DNA of 64,000 nt from Clostridiales bacterium (lineage in GTDB: Bacteria > Bacillota > Clostridia > Saccharofermentanales > Saccharofermentanaceae). The stretch is taken from NCBI GenBank assembly GCA_017620475.1, contig JAFZQI010000004.1, positions 1-64,000 of the forward strand. Reading direction: 5' to 3'. How positions within the stretch are numbered: position 1 is the first letter of the stretch; each line of letters starts with the position of its first letter. A program made the translations under genes and the position numbers. Shown here one piece after another: positions 7,996 through 18,500 of this stretch. The notes below the pieces were generated by a model. The model searched no databases, was not told the origin of the DNA, and saw only the letters and a list, made by a program, of their open reading frames with translations.

Positions 7996-9728
7996 ATACA
8001 GTAAAAGTCTTATTTGTTTCCTCGGAGGTCTATCCTTTCGCGAAGGTGGGCGGTCTTGCCGATGTTGTTGGCGCACTGCCGGTGGAGTTGCAGCATCATC
8101 ACTGCGATGCCAGGGTGATTATGCCTCTTTATAAAAGCGTAAAGGAGAAACAGACGCACAATCTCGATTTCATCGGATGGAAGATGATCAAGATGGGCTG
8201 GAGATCACTCTATGCCGGCCTTTATACCTTGAAGATGAACGGCGTGCAGTTCTACTTCGTCGATAATGAGTATTACTTTAACTTTGATCAGGTCTATGTG
8301 GAGTATGTGTTCGATATCGAGCGTTTCTGCTTCTTCCAAAGAGCTGTTCTGGATTTCCTTGGTGACTTTATGGGATTTGAACCGGATGTCCTTCACTGTA
8401 ACGACTGGCAGTCCGGAATGATGCCGCTGCTTCTGGATGCTCACTACAAGAAGTATGGTTATCATACGAACGTGAAAACTGTATATACGATCCATAACCT
8501 TAAATATCAGGGTATCCATGGTATTGAAGTGATCCAGGATCTCCTCGATCTTCCCGGTGAGTATCTGACGGATGAGCTTTCCATCAAGGACGGTGCCGTA
8601 AACTTTATGAAAGCCGGTATCGTCTATTCCAATTCCGTAACGACGGTGTCGCCCACTTACGCATATGAAATTATGACGGACTACTACGGCGAGGGCCTTA
8701 ATCATACGCTGCAGCGCTATGCGTATAAGGTCTCAGGTATTCTCAACGGTATCAATGCGACGGAATATAATCCGGCCAAAGACCCGATGATCCCTGCCAA
8801 GTATTCGATCAAGACATACGAAGAGGGTAAGGCGCAGAATAAAAAGTCTGTGCAGGAGCAGCTGGGTCTTGAGGTCAATCCCGGTGCACCGTTATGTACT
8901 ATGATTTCCCGTTTGGTCGATCAGAAAGGCCTGGATCTTCTCCTTCGTGTCGTGGAGGAGATGCTCTTTGACGGTATGCAGATCGTTGTACTGGGTACCG
9001 GTGATGCGTATTACGAGAGAGCACTGGCGGACATCGCTTCACGTAATCCCGGTAAGATGTGTGCCTGTATCTCGTTTGATAACGGTCTGGCGCATACACT
9101 TTATGCCGGCTCGGATATTTTCCTGATGCCGTCACTCTTTGAGCCTTGCGGGCTTTCCCAGCTCGTGGCTATGACTTATGGTACGATCCCGATCGTCCGT
9201 GAGACCGGTGGTCTTCGTGATACTGTCATACCGTATAATGAATTCACTGGTGAAGGAAACGGTTTCTCGTTTGCCAATATCAATGCACATGAGTTCCTGT
9301 TCGTCACCAAATATGCCTGTGATCTGTACCGTCACAATAAGCCGGTATGGAATAAGCTGATCGAAGAGGGGATGAAGGCGGATTATTCCTGGAAGAAGTC
9401 TGCTGAAGAATACGCAGGGTTGTATTCCTTTATCACCGGAATCTCTATTGCAGAGGAGAAGGAGCCTGAGAAGAAGAGCCTGACGGAAGAAATCCTGGAT
9501 ATGGCTCCTAAGGCAGAGAAGAAGGTGCCGGCGAAGGCCGAGCCTGCAAAGAAGACCGTTAAGAAAGAAGAGAAGAAAACCGAAAAGAAGCCGGAAATTA
9601 AGGCGTCTGCGAAGAAAACTGCTTCTCCTGCTAAGAAGACGGCGGCTAAGCCGAAAGCAGCTAAACCTGCTTCTTCAGCGAAGAATTCTAAATCTGCTTC
9701 GAAGGAGACGGATAAGAAAGAGAAATGA
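7992..9728 (+). CDS. glgA: Glycogen synthase (ADP-glucose) with long Lys/Ala/Pro tail
   Basis: GT5 glycogen synthase, extends alpha-1,4-glucan from ADP-glucose. The N-terminus holds the substrate-binding KVGGLADVVGALP loop (about residues 16-28); the C-terminal Rossmann half shows MPSLFEPCGLSQL, the GT5 signature containing the catalytic glutamate. The enzyme normally ends near residue 480-490, but here residues 494-578 form an extra region that becomes very rich in Lys, Ala, Pro, Ser and Thr, resembling histone H1 tails. It overlaps glgD upstream and the GH13 gene downstream by four bases each. Confidence 0.95.
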   Translation: MNTVKVLFVSSEVYPFAKVGGLADVVGALPVELQHHHCDARVIMPLYKSVKEKQTHNLDFIGWKMIKMGWRSLYAGLYTLKMNGVQFYFVDNEYYFNFDQVYVEYVFDIERFCFFQRAVLDFLGDFMGFEPDVLHCNDWQSGMMPLLLDAHYKKYGYHTNVKTVYTIHNLKYQGIHGIEVIQDLLDLPGEYLTDELSIKDGAVNFMKAGIVYSNSVTTVSPTYAYEIMTDYYGEGLNHTLQRYAYKVSGILNGINATEYNPAKDPMIPAKYSIKTYEEGKAQNKKSVQEQLGLEVNPGAPLCTMISRLVDQKGLDLLLRVVEEMLFDGMQIVVLGTGDAYYERALADIASRNPGKMCACISFDNGLAHTLYAGSDIFLMPSLFEPCGLSQLVAMTYGTIPIVRETGGLRDTVIPYNEFTGEGNGFSFANINAHEFLFVTKYACDLYRHNKPVWNKLIEEGMKADYSWKKSAEEYAGLYSFITGISIAEEKEPEKKSLTEEILDMAPKAEKKVPAKAEPAKKTVKKEEKKTEKKPEIKASAKKTASPAKKTAAKPKAAKPASSAKNSKSASKETDKKEK

Positions 9729-11857
9729 CATCCCGGATTGCGAATACGTCGGATTGTGTTATTCATTGCTCAAGGCTTCCGGAATACCGTGCACCATTTG
9801 GTGCATTGGCGACCGGAAGTACTGTGGAATTGAACATAGATGCTTATGTAACTGTCGACGAAATCGTTCTGTGTTATGCCTATGGTCTCTATGGGCTCTC
9901 CTATAATGAGCTCCGCTGTCATAAAAACGAAAAAGTCCCGAACCGCTGGAGCTGCCGTTTGCGTATGCCCGCGGAGCCGGGACTTCTTTTCTATTGGTTC
10001 TGTATTCGAAGTAAAGACTCGGATATTGAGGCGATCGTTGATCCCCAGTACCATAACCTTCTTTACCGTAAGTTTGATGAAGGCCGTACGTATCTTTATT
10101 ATGTGGCTTCCTGGGAAGGAAAAGACGGGAAGGGAAAGTTTGCTTTCAGCGCACCGCAGGTCGGGGTGTTTGAAGAGAAGTACCCGCATGCTTTTCAGAT
10201 CACGGTGTATGAAGAAGGCTTCGTTACACCGGATTGGATGAAAGGCGCCGTTATGTATCAGATCTTTCCGGATCGGTTCTTCCGTGGATCAGATTATTCG
10301 TTTGCTAAGATGGAGGAGACTGGTAATTCGCGTCTGGAGAGGATCTTTCACGAAGACTGGGACGAGGATGTGGATATCGACGGAAAACCTCAAACCGGCT
10401 ACCTTGCCTGTGATTTCTACGGCGGAACGCTGATGGGAATCGCAGAAAAGACAGAATATCTTCAGTCCCTGAATGTCGATGTTCTTTACCTGAATCCTAT
10501 CTGTGAAGCCAGATCCAATCATCGCTATGATACGGCGGATTATATGAATGTGGATCCGATCCTTGGAGGAAAACAGGGCTATAAAGCTTTTTCTTCTGTG
10601 ATGCATGACAAGGGGATCCGATACATCGTGGATGGCGTCTTTAGCCATACGGGCGCGGATAGCCGGTATTTCAATAAATATGGCAGGTACGAAGAACCCG
10701 GAGCATACAGTGCTTTTGCAGAAGGAAAAGACAGCCGCTTTGCTTCCTGGTATTCTTTCCGAAGAGGGGAGAACGGAGCGGTGGAGTACGACTCCTGGTG
10801 GGGATTTCCTGAACTTCCGAATGTGAAAGAGGATGACCTGAGTTACCGTGAGTATATTCTCGGAGATCATGGTGTGGTCGCCGGATGGCTTCGTGGAGGT
10901 GCTTCCGGTATTCGTTTGGATGTTTCGGACGAGCTTCCGGATTCCTTCCTGAGGGAGATGCGTTCGTGTGTGAAGAAAGCATCCCGGGGTGACGGACTTG
11001 TCCTGGGAGAAGTCTGGGAAGAGGTTACGACGAAGATCAGTTATGGGAACTACCGGGACTTTGCCTTTGGAAGAACACATGATACAGTTATGGGATATCC
11101 GTTTCGGGAAGCGCTGATCTCGTTCCTTCGAGGAGAGACGGATGCGCACACATGGTGCCTGACCATGGAGAAGTACCGCGAGAATCTTCCGGATCAAATG
11201 TATTATTGTATGATGAATCTCATATCCAGCCATGATGTGCCGCGTGCAATCACGGAACTGGCCGGTCCGCCGGATCCGGGTTCGCGGGAGGACCAGAAGA
11301 AAATCGTTCTTTCTAAGCACATGAAGAGCCGTGGAGCAGCACTGATGAAAATGGCGTTTGCCGTGCAGATGCTTTATCCCGGATGTGCCTGCACCTACTA
11401 TGGCGATGAGATCGGAATGGACGGATACCGTGATCCTTTCAATCGACGGACATATCCCTGGGGAAAAGAAGCTTCTTGGCAAAAGGATCTTCTTGAGACA
11501 TTCCGGGCGCTTAGCGGTCTTCGAAGACAGTATGGTGTACTCCGGTGCGGAGACATCCGGATGATTCTGGCTGAATCCGATGATCTTATCTTTGAGCGTT
11601 TCCTGGATGACGAGGGAAAAGATCATTTCGGTACCCCGTGTGAAGGCCCGAAAAAGATTTTGTGTATATTGAACCGAAGTGATAAAATAAAATTGTTGGT
11701 TCAGATGGACGAATCCGCAAGGGTCGTTGCTGTAGAACACATTGCGGATATTTTTTCCGGGACAGGTGACACGAAGTGCGTGATATCTTCTTTGGAAGCG
11801 CCTGTGAATAAGGTAGAGGTTCGACCGCTTTCGGTCTGCGTATATATTATTAAATGA
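9725..11857 (+). CDS. GH13 alpha-amylase-family enzyme (neopullulanase / cyclomaltodextrinase-like)
   Basis: A 710-residue GH13 enzyme. An N-terminal beta-sandwich domain (about 1-160, with PEYRAPFGALATGSTVEL) precedes the barrel that begins near VMYQIFPDRF. Catalytic residues look intact: Asp in GIRLDVSDE, Glu in LGEVWE, and SSHDVPR as the third motif. It probably trims or debranches short glucans in the cytoplasm; no signal peptide is seen. The ATGA overlap with glgA places it in the glycogen operon. The precise specificity cannot be read from sequence. Confidence 0.88.
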   Translation: MTSRIANTSDCVIHCSRLPEYRAPFGALATGSTVELNIDAYVTVDEIVLCYAYGLYGLSYNELRCHKNEKVPNRWSCRLRMPAEPGLLFYWFCIRSKDSDIEAIVDPQYHNLLYRKFDEGRTYLYYVASWEGKDGKGKFAFSAPQVGVFEEKYPHAFQITVYEEGFVTPDWMKGAVMYQIFPDRFFRGSDYSFAKMEETGNSRLERIFHEDWDEDVDIDGKPQTGYLACDFYGGTLMGIAEKTEYLQSLNVDVLYLNPICEARSNHRYDTADYMNVDPILGGKQGYKAFSSVMHDKGIRYIVDGVFSHTGADSRYFNKYGRYEEPGAYSAFAEGKDSRFASWYSFRRGENGAVEYDSWWGFPELPNVKEDDLSYREYILGDHGVVAGWLRGGASGIRLDVSDELPDSFLREMRSCVKKASRGDGLVLGEVWEEVTTKISYGNYRDFAFGRTHDTVMGYPFREALISFLRGETDAHTWCLTMEKYRENLPDQMYYCMMNLISSHDVPRAITELAGPPDPGSREDQKKIVLSKHMKSRGAALMKMAFAVQMLYPGCACTYYGDEIGMDGYRDPFNRRTYPWGKEASWQKDLLETFRALSGLRRQYGVLRCGDIRMILAESDDLIFERFLDDEGKDHFGTPCEGPKKILCILNRSDKIKLLVQMDESARVVAVEHIADIFSGTGDTKCVISSLEAPVNKVEVRPLSVCVYIIK

Positions 11858-11880
11858 AATAAGGATAACGGGAGGTTTCT

Positions 11881-12984
11881 ATGGCAGAGTTTGATGAGAA
11901 CATTGGACAGCAGATCCAGACAGAGGTTACGGAGGACGTGACAAATAAGAAGTGTCCGAATTGCGGCGCTACGGTCGTCTTTGATCCTGAATCCGGCGGA
12001 ATGCTCTGTGAATTCTGCGGATATAAGACTGAACTTCCGAAAGCTGACTCGGATAACGCGATCTGTGAACTGGATTTTGAGTCGGCGGAGAAGACGGCCA
12101 GCTTCGAGTGGGGAACTCAGAAGAAGTCCGTTGTTTGTAAGCAGTGCGGTGCGGAGACGATTTATGATGCTTTGGAGACTGCTGCGGTTTGTCCGTTCTG
12201 CGGATCCACAAGTGTTATGCCTGCTGCCAGCAGTGATTCTATGTCGCCGGGTGCAGTTTGTCCTTTCGCCATTTCAAAGGAGAAGGCAGGGCAGAAGTTT
12301 ACATCCTGGATTTCGGGCAAATTCTTTACTCCTTCTAAAGCGAAGAAGAGTGCGAAACCGGAATCTTTCCAGGGCGTTTATCTTCCGTACTGGACATACG
12401 ATTCTCAGACAACTTCATCCTTTACGGCTCGTGCGGGTTACGATAGAAGAGTCAAGAGAGGCGACAGTTATGTGACAGAGACGACATGGCGGCCGGTACG
12501 CGGCGTATATCAGGAGTTTATTGACGACGAGACGGTCATGGCTTCGAAGAGAAATGAGAATTCCGTGATCAAGTCCTGTGAGCCTTTCGATTTCACAAAG
12601 CTTGTACCATATTCTCCGCAAGTCGTCGCCGGCTTTATCGCTGAACGATATTCGGTAGGTCTTAAAGAAGGCTGGGGAATTGCTCAGAATTCAATCAAGA
12701 AACAGCTGCAGAATCACATCAATCAGTATATTCGTCAGAATTGGAGATGCGATCGTGTCGATTCACTGCATTTCTCCACTCTCTATAGTAATATTACATA
12801 TAAATATATACTGGTTCCTGTTTGGATCTCCTCGTTCAAGTTTAACGATAAAGTCTATCAGTTTGTGGTCAACGGCCAGACCGGTAAAGTCGGCGGACAC
12901 GCTCCTGTATCCGTACTTCGTGTATTGGCAGTTATCGGTGCAGTGCTTGCGGCGATCATTTTGATCTATATGCTTACACATTAA
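11881..12984 (+). CDS. Double zinc-ribbon protein with C-terminal membrane helix, unknown function
   Basis: A 367-residue protein with two zinc ribbons: CPNCG...CEFCG near residues 25-47 and CKQCG...CPFCG near residues 77-104. A middle region of about 200 residues has the YLPYWTYDS motif seen in the group often annotated as TFIIB-type zinc ribbon protein or, misleadingly, as helicase PriA. One membrane helix lies at the extreme C-terminus (VLAVIGAVLAAIILIYML). It starts 23 bases after the GH13 gene with GGGAGG upstream, so it is likely in the glycogen operon. Function is unknown; a membrane-tethered adaptor is a guess. Confidence 0.8.
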   Translation: MAEFDENIGQQIQTEVTEDVTNKKCPNCGATVVFDPESGGMLCEFCGYKTELPKADSDNAICELDFESAEKTASFEWGTQKKSVVCKQCGAETIYDALETAAVCPFCGSTSVMPAASSDSMSPGAVCPFAISKEKAGQKFTSWISGKFFTPSKAKKSAKPESFQGVYLPYWTYDSQTTSSFTARAGYDRRVKRGDSYVTETTWRPVRGVYQEFIDDETVMASKRNENSVIKSCEPFDFTKLVPYSPQVVAGFIAERYSVGLKEGWGIAQNSIKKQLQNHINQYIRQNWRCDRVDSLHFSTLYSNITYKYILVPVWISSFKFNDKVYQFVVNGQTGKVGGHAPVSVLRVLAVIGAVLAAIILIYMLTH

Positions 12985-13014
12985 TCCGAAGTAAAAGAAT
13001 CCGAAAAAAAGTGG

Positions 13015-13046
13015 AAAGGTTCGTAACAATTGTTACGAACCTTTTT
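13015..13046 (+). terminator. Terminator of the glycogen operon
   Basis: A 30-base perfect palindrome (13015-13044) starting AAAGGTTCGTAAC and running into T residues. It is symmetric, so it could stop transcription from either side. Confidence 0.9.
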
Positions 13047-13054
13047 ACTAATTG

Positions 13055-13078
13055 TGTACAAAATGTGAAATTTGTACA
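13055..13078. promoter_or_regulatory. Inverted repeat, candidate operator
   Basis: TGTACAAA (13055-13062) and TTTGTACA (13071-13078) form a perfect 8-8-8 inverted repeat. A related TTGCACAAA follows at 13081. The repeat sits about 20 bases upstream of the putative -35 box of the surface-protein gene. A dimeric DNA-binding regulator could bind here; none is encoded adjacent. Confidence 0.4.
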
Positions 13079-13098
13079 ATTTGCACAAACGAAAACGG

Positions 13099-13127
13099 TT
13101 GAGCAAAAAGCTTTGATATTATATCAT
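13099..13127 (+). promoter_or_regulatory. Putative promoter of the anchored surface protein
   Basis: TTGAGC at 13099-13104, a 17-base spacer, and TATCAT at 13122-13127. The leader to the ATG at 13201 is about 65 bases and ends with GGAGGG. Confidence 0.5.
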
Positions 13128-13200
13128 GATTGTGGTTGGGCCTATATATGTAAAAATTTATAGACAAAGCATCGTTTGGTGAACCGTATGGAGGGTTAAC

Positions 13201-15408
13201 ATGACAGAAGAAAAGACGCAAAAGAAAACGAACACCTGTCGTTTTGGCCGCTGGATCAAGGTTCTTTCCTGCACTCTGGTTATTGCGTTCCTTGGAACGC
13301 AGGGGATTGCGGCGATTCCTTTTGAGTCAGCAAGCAGCCACCTCGCTCATGACAGCGGATCGGGGCTGAACTTGGACAATCCGATGAATTATGCATTGTT
13401 CTGCTTTGACTATGCATCGTTCGGAAGCCAGGAAGGCGCACATACTTCAGGTGCATTGGCTGTTGCAGGTAATGCTGATTTCAGTACATTCTCTTTCTCA
13501 GGAAGTAACGCCGGAAGCAATGGTCTTCCTCAGCTCGTTGTTGGCGGAACTCTTTCGTTCCAGAATCTGAATAACCTCAATGGTAATATCATGGTTCCCT
13601 CTATTTCGAACCTTCAGGGCGGCAACTACAGTTTCGATAACTCCTACGGTATCGTAGAGGGTGTGACTGTTGACTTTGGTGCCGTTCGTGACAAGATGGT
13701 TGCTCGTGCGAACAGCGCGAATTACTATGCACAGAATTCTGCCAATGCTGATACTGTTGTCAGCGGCGGTGGCGGATGGAAAGTAGTTGAAGCCGTTCCG
13801 AAGGCCGGTTTTGATTCTTCCAGCAGCGTAATGATCTTTAATCTTCCTTCCGGTACGAGCCAGCTTATTGTTCCGGCTTATACAGATGTCATCATCAACG
13901 TTCAGGGATCTGAGATCAACGAACTCCCGCAGCTTCAGTATAAGGATGGTGGAAGCGTCTCCACTCCGAACGGCGGTGGCGATGATCGTGATGCATACGT
14001 TGTTTGGAACTGCGCAGAAGCAACGAAGGTTACTCTGACAAATACTTCCTTACACGGTGCGTTGCTTGCTCCGAATGCTCATGTAGAAAAGAAGAGCGGT
14101 AACTCCAATGGTGCGATCATCTGTAACTCGATCTTCAGCACATCGGAATTCCATAATGTTCCGAATCGCGTGAAGTTTAGATTCAATACTCCTACACCGA
14201 CACCTACGGAAACACCTACACCTACGCCGACAGATACGCCGACGCCGACTCCTACTGATACACCTACACCTACACCGACGGATACACCTACGCCGACGGC
14301 TACTCCGACAGCTACTCCGACGCCTACGGATACACCGACACCTACGGCAACTCCGACGGCCACACCTACACCGACGGATACGCCGACTCCTACGAATACA
14401 CCTACACCTACGGATACGCCTACACCGACTCCGACGGATACGCCGACACCTACGCCGACGAACACTCCGACTCCGAAGCCGACTGAGACACCGGTTCCGA
14501 CGAATACACCGATTCCGACGGCAACGCCGATTCCGAGCGCGACACCGTCGCCGACGCCGACAGATACACCTACACCGACGGCTACACCTACGGATACGCC
14601 GACTCCGACACCTACGGATACGCCGACTCCGACGCCTACGGATACACCTACACCGACGGCTACACCTACTGACACGCCGACACCGACTCCGACGGATACG
14701 CCTACACCGACACCGACGGATACACCGACGCCGACACCAACGGATACGCCGACACCGACAGAGACTCCGACGGCAACACCTACTGACACGCCGACGCCGA
14801 CTCCGACGGAGACACCTACGCCGACACCGCTGCCGACAAATACTCCGATTCCGACAGCGACGCCGATCCCGACGGTAACACCATTGCCGAGCGAGACACC
14901 GACACCTACGGAGACACCTACGCCGACTCCGACGGAGACGCCGACACCTACGCCGACAGATACTCCGACTCCGACGCCGACAGAAACTCCGACACCTACA
15001 CCGGTTGTCAAGTTGAACTATACGCCGACACCTACGCCGACGAATACTCCGACTCCGACACCGCTGCCGACCGCAACGCCGATTCCGACTGCAACTCCTG
15101 TTCCGACGGCAACACCGGTTCCGGTTGATAAGAAGACGGTGAATAAGATCACACCGACGGAGACTCCGGTTCCGACAGAGACTCCGGTGCCGACCGAGAC
15201 GCCGACACCTACACCGACTGAGACTCCGGCTCCTACGGAGACTCCGGTTCCGAAGCCGACATCTGATGTACTCGGAGCAACACGTGTACCGAAGACCGGT
15301 GATACGGGATCCTCTATCAAGCTTCTTGCGGGTCTGTTCTTCCTGGTAGCATCCGCAACAACAGTTACAGTAGTAGCGAAGAAGAAGGAAGAGGAAGACG
15401 AACAATAA
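13201..15408 (+). CDS. Cell-wall-anchored choice-of-anchor A protein with Thr-Pro repeat stalk
   Basis: A 735-residue surface protein. A signal peptide with a hydrophobic stretch lies near residues 18-38 ([20 protein letters not shown]). Residues about 60-325 match the choice-of-anchor A type domain ([13 protein letters not shown]...TSGALAVAG), predicted beta-rich and exported. Residues about 330-687 are an extended stalk of T-P dipeptides with Asp, Glu, Asn, Ala inserts. The C-terminus has VPKTGD, a hydrophobic helix and a KKKEEEDEQ tail, which is a sortase sorting signal of the LPXTG class. No sortase gene is present here. The N-terminal domain may bind a ligand at the cell surface; none can be named. 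Confidence 0.85.
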   Translation: MTEEKTQKKTNTCRFGRWIKVLSCTLVIAFLGTQGIAAIPFESASSHLAHDSGSGLNLDNPMNYALFCFDYASFGSQEGAHTSGALAVAGNADFSTFSFSGSNAGSNGLPQLVVGGTLSFQNLNNLNGNIMVPSISNLQGGNYSFDNSYGIVEGVTVDFGAVRDKMVARANSANYYAQNSANADTVVSGGGGWKVVEAVPKAGFDSSSSVMIFNLPSGTSQLIVPAYTDVIINVQGSEINELPQLQYKDGGSVSTPNGGGDDRDAYVVWNCAEATKVTLTNTSLHGALLAPNAHVEKKSGNSNGAIICNSIFSTSEFHNVPNRVKFRFNTPTPTPTETPTPTPTDTPTPTPTDTPTPTPTDTPTPTATPTATPTPTDTPTPTATPTATPTPTDTPTPTNTPTPTDTPTPTPTDTPTPTPTNTPTPKPTETPVPTNTPIPTATPIPSATPSPTPTDTPTPTATPTDTPTPTPTDTPTPTPTDTPTPTATPTDTPTPTPTDTPTPTPTDTPTPTPTDTPTPTETPTATPTDTPTPTPTETPTPTPLPTNTPIPTATPIPTVTPLPSETPTPTETPTPTPTETPTPTPTDTPTPTPTETPTPTPVVKLNYTPTPTPTNTPTPTPLPTATPIPTATPVPTATPVPVDKKTVNKITPTETPVPTETPVPTETPTPTPTETPAPTETPVPKPTSDVLGATRVPKTGDTGSSIKLLAGLFFLVASATTVTVVAKKKEEEDEQ
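14188..15261 (+). repeat. Thr-Pro-coding minisatellite-like repeat
   Basis: About 1.07 kb of degenerate tandem units built on ACNCCNACN triplets, coding [13 protein letters not shown]-like peptide. Two different short interruptions (around 14497-14550 with Ile/Val-Pro, and around 15010-15150 with a KLNY and a VDKKTVNKI insert) divide it into blocks. Third codon positions vary, which suggests selection on protein rather than recent duplication. Length variation between strains is likely. Confidence 0.85.
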
Positions 15409-15429
15409 GGTATTTGTTCAAATAGTCTG

Positions 15430-15462
15430 AAAGGCTGTCTCAGAAATGAGACAGCCTTTTTG
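15430..15462 (+). terminator. Terminator after the anchored surface protein
   Basis: Stem AAGGCTGTCTCA (15431-15442), GAAA loop, matching arm TGAGACAGCCTT and a run of T. It separates the surface protein from the TIR gene, so the two are probably independent transcripts. Confidence 0.92.
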
Positions 15463-15521
15463 TTTTGCCTTTTTTACGTTACAATAGAAAGGTAATGTGA
15501 TTTGGGGAGATAACAATACGA

Positions 15522-18500
15522 ATGATCGATTACTACAACGCTTTTATTTCATATAAACATGCGCCGCTTGATATTAAAGTGGCAGAACATGTCCAGGCCC
15601 AGCTTGAACACTTTCACATTCCCGGGAGAATACGCAATAAAACGGGGAAGAAACGAATTCAGAGGATCTTTAGGGATAAGGAAGAACTTCCGATCACCAG
15701 TGATCTCTCTGAGACAATTGAGCGTGCTCTTGAGAATTCTGATTTTTTAATCGTCATTTGCTCGCATAGTACTTGCCAATCACAATGGGTCAAGCGCGAG
15801 ATACAGCTTTTTTTGAAGAATCATACCCGTGATCAGATCCTCACAGTTCTTGCCGAAGGCGAACCATCTGAGGTGATACCTGAGGAACTTCTCAAGGACG
15901 AGAAGCCGGAACTTCAGCCGGATGGATCGATCAAACTGGTTGTGCATGAGAAGGAACCCCTCTCCTGTGATTACCGTATGCCGTTCAAAAAAGCTGATAA
16001 GGAGGAGTTACCGCGTCTCGCAGCGGCGATTATCGGATGTTCCTATGATGAACTTATGAACAGAAGACGTCAGTATCAGATGCAGAGGATCGGTGTTCTG
16101 GGAATCATTTTGGCTTCGCTTGCACTCGGCTTTTCCGGATATATGTTTTATAGCCGTATGCGTGTCCAGCGCGCGTACCAGGAATCTTTGCGCAATCAAT
16201 CGATCTACCTGGCCAATGAGTCGCGTAAACTTCTTGAGAACGAGCAGCGAATCGAAGCCATTCAGTTGGCCCTGGCGGCACTTCCTTCCGAGAATGATGA
16301 AAGACCGATCACGGCAGAAGCGGTTCGCGCCTTAACGGATGCGACTTTAGCTTATATGCCGCTTTCCGGTTCAAGTATAGAATCTGTGTGGAATTATGTG
16401 GTATCTGAGAGAATAAGATCAATGACGATTTCCGATGATCATAACACTCTTGCCTGCAGTGATTATTCGGAAACAGTAACCGTATGGAATACAGAAAGTC
16501 ATGAGACCATCATTCAGAAAACTTTCCCGAAACAAAACGTTCTGCAGATCGTATTCGCCAATGATGAAACTTTGATCGTATTAACGAATACTACTGTATA
16601 TTCATTTGATGTTTCCAAGAAGAAAGAACTGTGGAATTACGAAATGAAAAAATCCGGTTACCGCAATGTGGCACCGATCTGCACATCTGATGGAGAGTCG
16701 TTTTACCTGCTCGATCTGGACAATACTTTCTGGCATTTCGCCGCTGAAAGCGGAGATGTTCTGGATAAGTTGAGTATTCCGAAAATGGAGGATAATACAT
16801 ATCCGATTTACGGAGATTTTGTTCTGTCACCTAATGACAGAACGATCGCTTTTGTTTCGCAGATCTATGATGGAGAAAATGCCAGTATTGGTGTAATCGA
16901 TGTGAAGACCGGTGATGCGGAATTTGCTTCCATCACTTCACCGGATGTCCGGAATATTATGTGGGTGGACAACGATCGTATTGCGGTATGCGGATATGAT
17001 ATTATGGACTCCAAAAACATGATCAATGGAGACTCGAGGATCCTGGAACCGAATAATTGCCGGATCACGCTTTTCCGGTTTGATGATACGCTTAAGGAAG
17101 TCTGGTCTTCCGACTTTATTTTTCACGAGTTCCGGGCAGCGAACGGATTCCTTTATATGGAGTCGAATGATACACTGGCTTATTACTGTGGCGATGTAAT
17201 GAAGATTTATGATTGTGCATCGGGAGAGGTGAAGAACACTTACGATACCAATCGTACTATTGTTCACATTAATGATAATGACGGAGATGGTCTTCCTGTT
17301 TTTATTACTGAAGACGGAGCGCTGGGGTCACCTTTAATGAGCGCAGGACCGGATACGATTTCATTTTCCTTCGAGCTCGTGAATAATATCGATATGGTGC
17401 TCGTTGGCGGAGGGGTCTATGTCCTTCGTACCAATGAATCCAAAATCTACTATTACGATGTTTTTGTTTCAGATGAAGAATGGGAAGAACTCGATGAAGA
17501 TGTGCTTATCGCCATGCCTGATCTTGATTACTTTCTTGACGATGATTATCTTGTATGCAGTTATCCGCTTGACATGAGCACTCATATTGTCGCTTATGAT
17601 TTGGCAGATGAGTCTTTGCTGTGGGATATCACACTCGAAGATGTCTATTCTTCGAGTTGCACGGTCCTGGGCGTAAGAGAAGATACGCTATATGTGTTGT
17701 GTCAGTATCATGTGGATTTCAGTTGTACTTATCTTCTCAGTCTATCTATGGAAGATGGAGAAGAAATCGACTCGCAGGTTTTGACGTATTACATAGGACG
17801 GATCGAGTCCGCAGTATCATTCGAGGGAGAGTATCTGACATACATTTATAAACGGAACGGAGGGAAAATCAATCAGATCGGCTTGCTGAATATTCTGACG
17901 GGAGATGAAGAGTATTATGACCTTCCGTTTAACACTTGCAATGCAAAGTGTGCTCCGGTGTATTTCCCTCAGGCGAATGCCATCTACTATGCTGATCAAG
18001 ATGAAGGTGAGTACATCATCGATGCAGAGTCCGGTGATTGGGTAGAGGTTGATCTTCCTGATGAGTGGAGCGGTACGAATATTGTTGAAGTGAATACTGC
18101 CGGCGATAAATGGGTAATTGCAGATACAAATCAGATCCTGTTTGTTGATGGTGACGGTGAAGTCGAGCAGGAATTGAACTGCGTTGGAAGACAGGCAATC
18201 GGTATTATGTTTTGGAAAGAGAAAAAGACAGAGCAGATGCTTGTCGTATTTATGGACGGCACAATGTATCGGTATGATGCTTCTGATGGTAAGTTTTTAG
18301 GTAGTCTTTCAGTGGAAACGTATGAGCTGGAAAACCTCCCGGCAACCATGATTATGGACGAGAAGAACCATACGCTGTTTATTCAGACCGGTTTCATAAC
18401 GGATGTGATCGATATCGATTCGTGGTATGAAGTGGCTGTTGTTCAAAACTCCCTGGGATACCATGCACCCAGTGATCAGTTCTTCGCTTACTCTTATGAA

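Noticed and set aside
10289-11740. Minus-strand ORF of 483 codons opposite the GH13 gene
   Set aside because: Opposite strand has GH13 catalytic motifs and operon overlaps; the minus ORF lacks a domain and a ribosome binding site.
14079-15011. Long minus-strand open frame coding Gly-Val-Ser repeats
   Set aside because: It is the mirror of the Thr-Pro repeat; the plus-strand gene has a signal peptide, sorting signal and ribosome binding site, and the minus frame has none.
14188-15261. CRISPR-like periodicity
   Set aside because: Units are short, uneven, in frame and code T-P peptide. There are no constant repeats with unique spacers and no cas genes.
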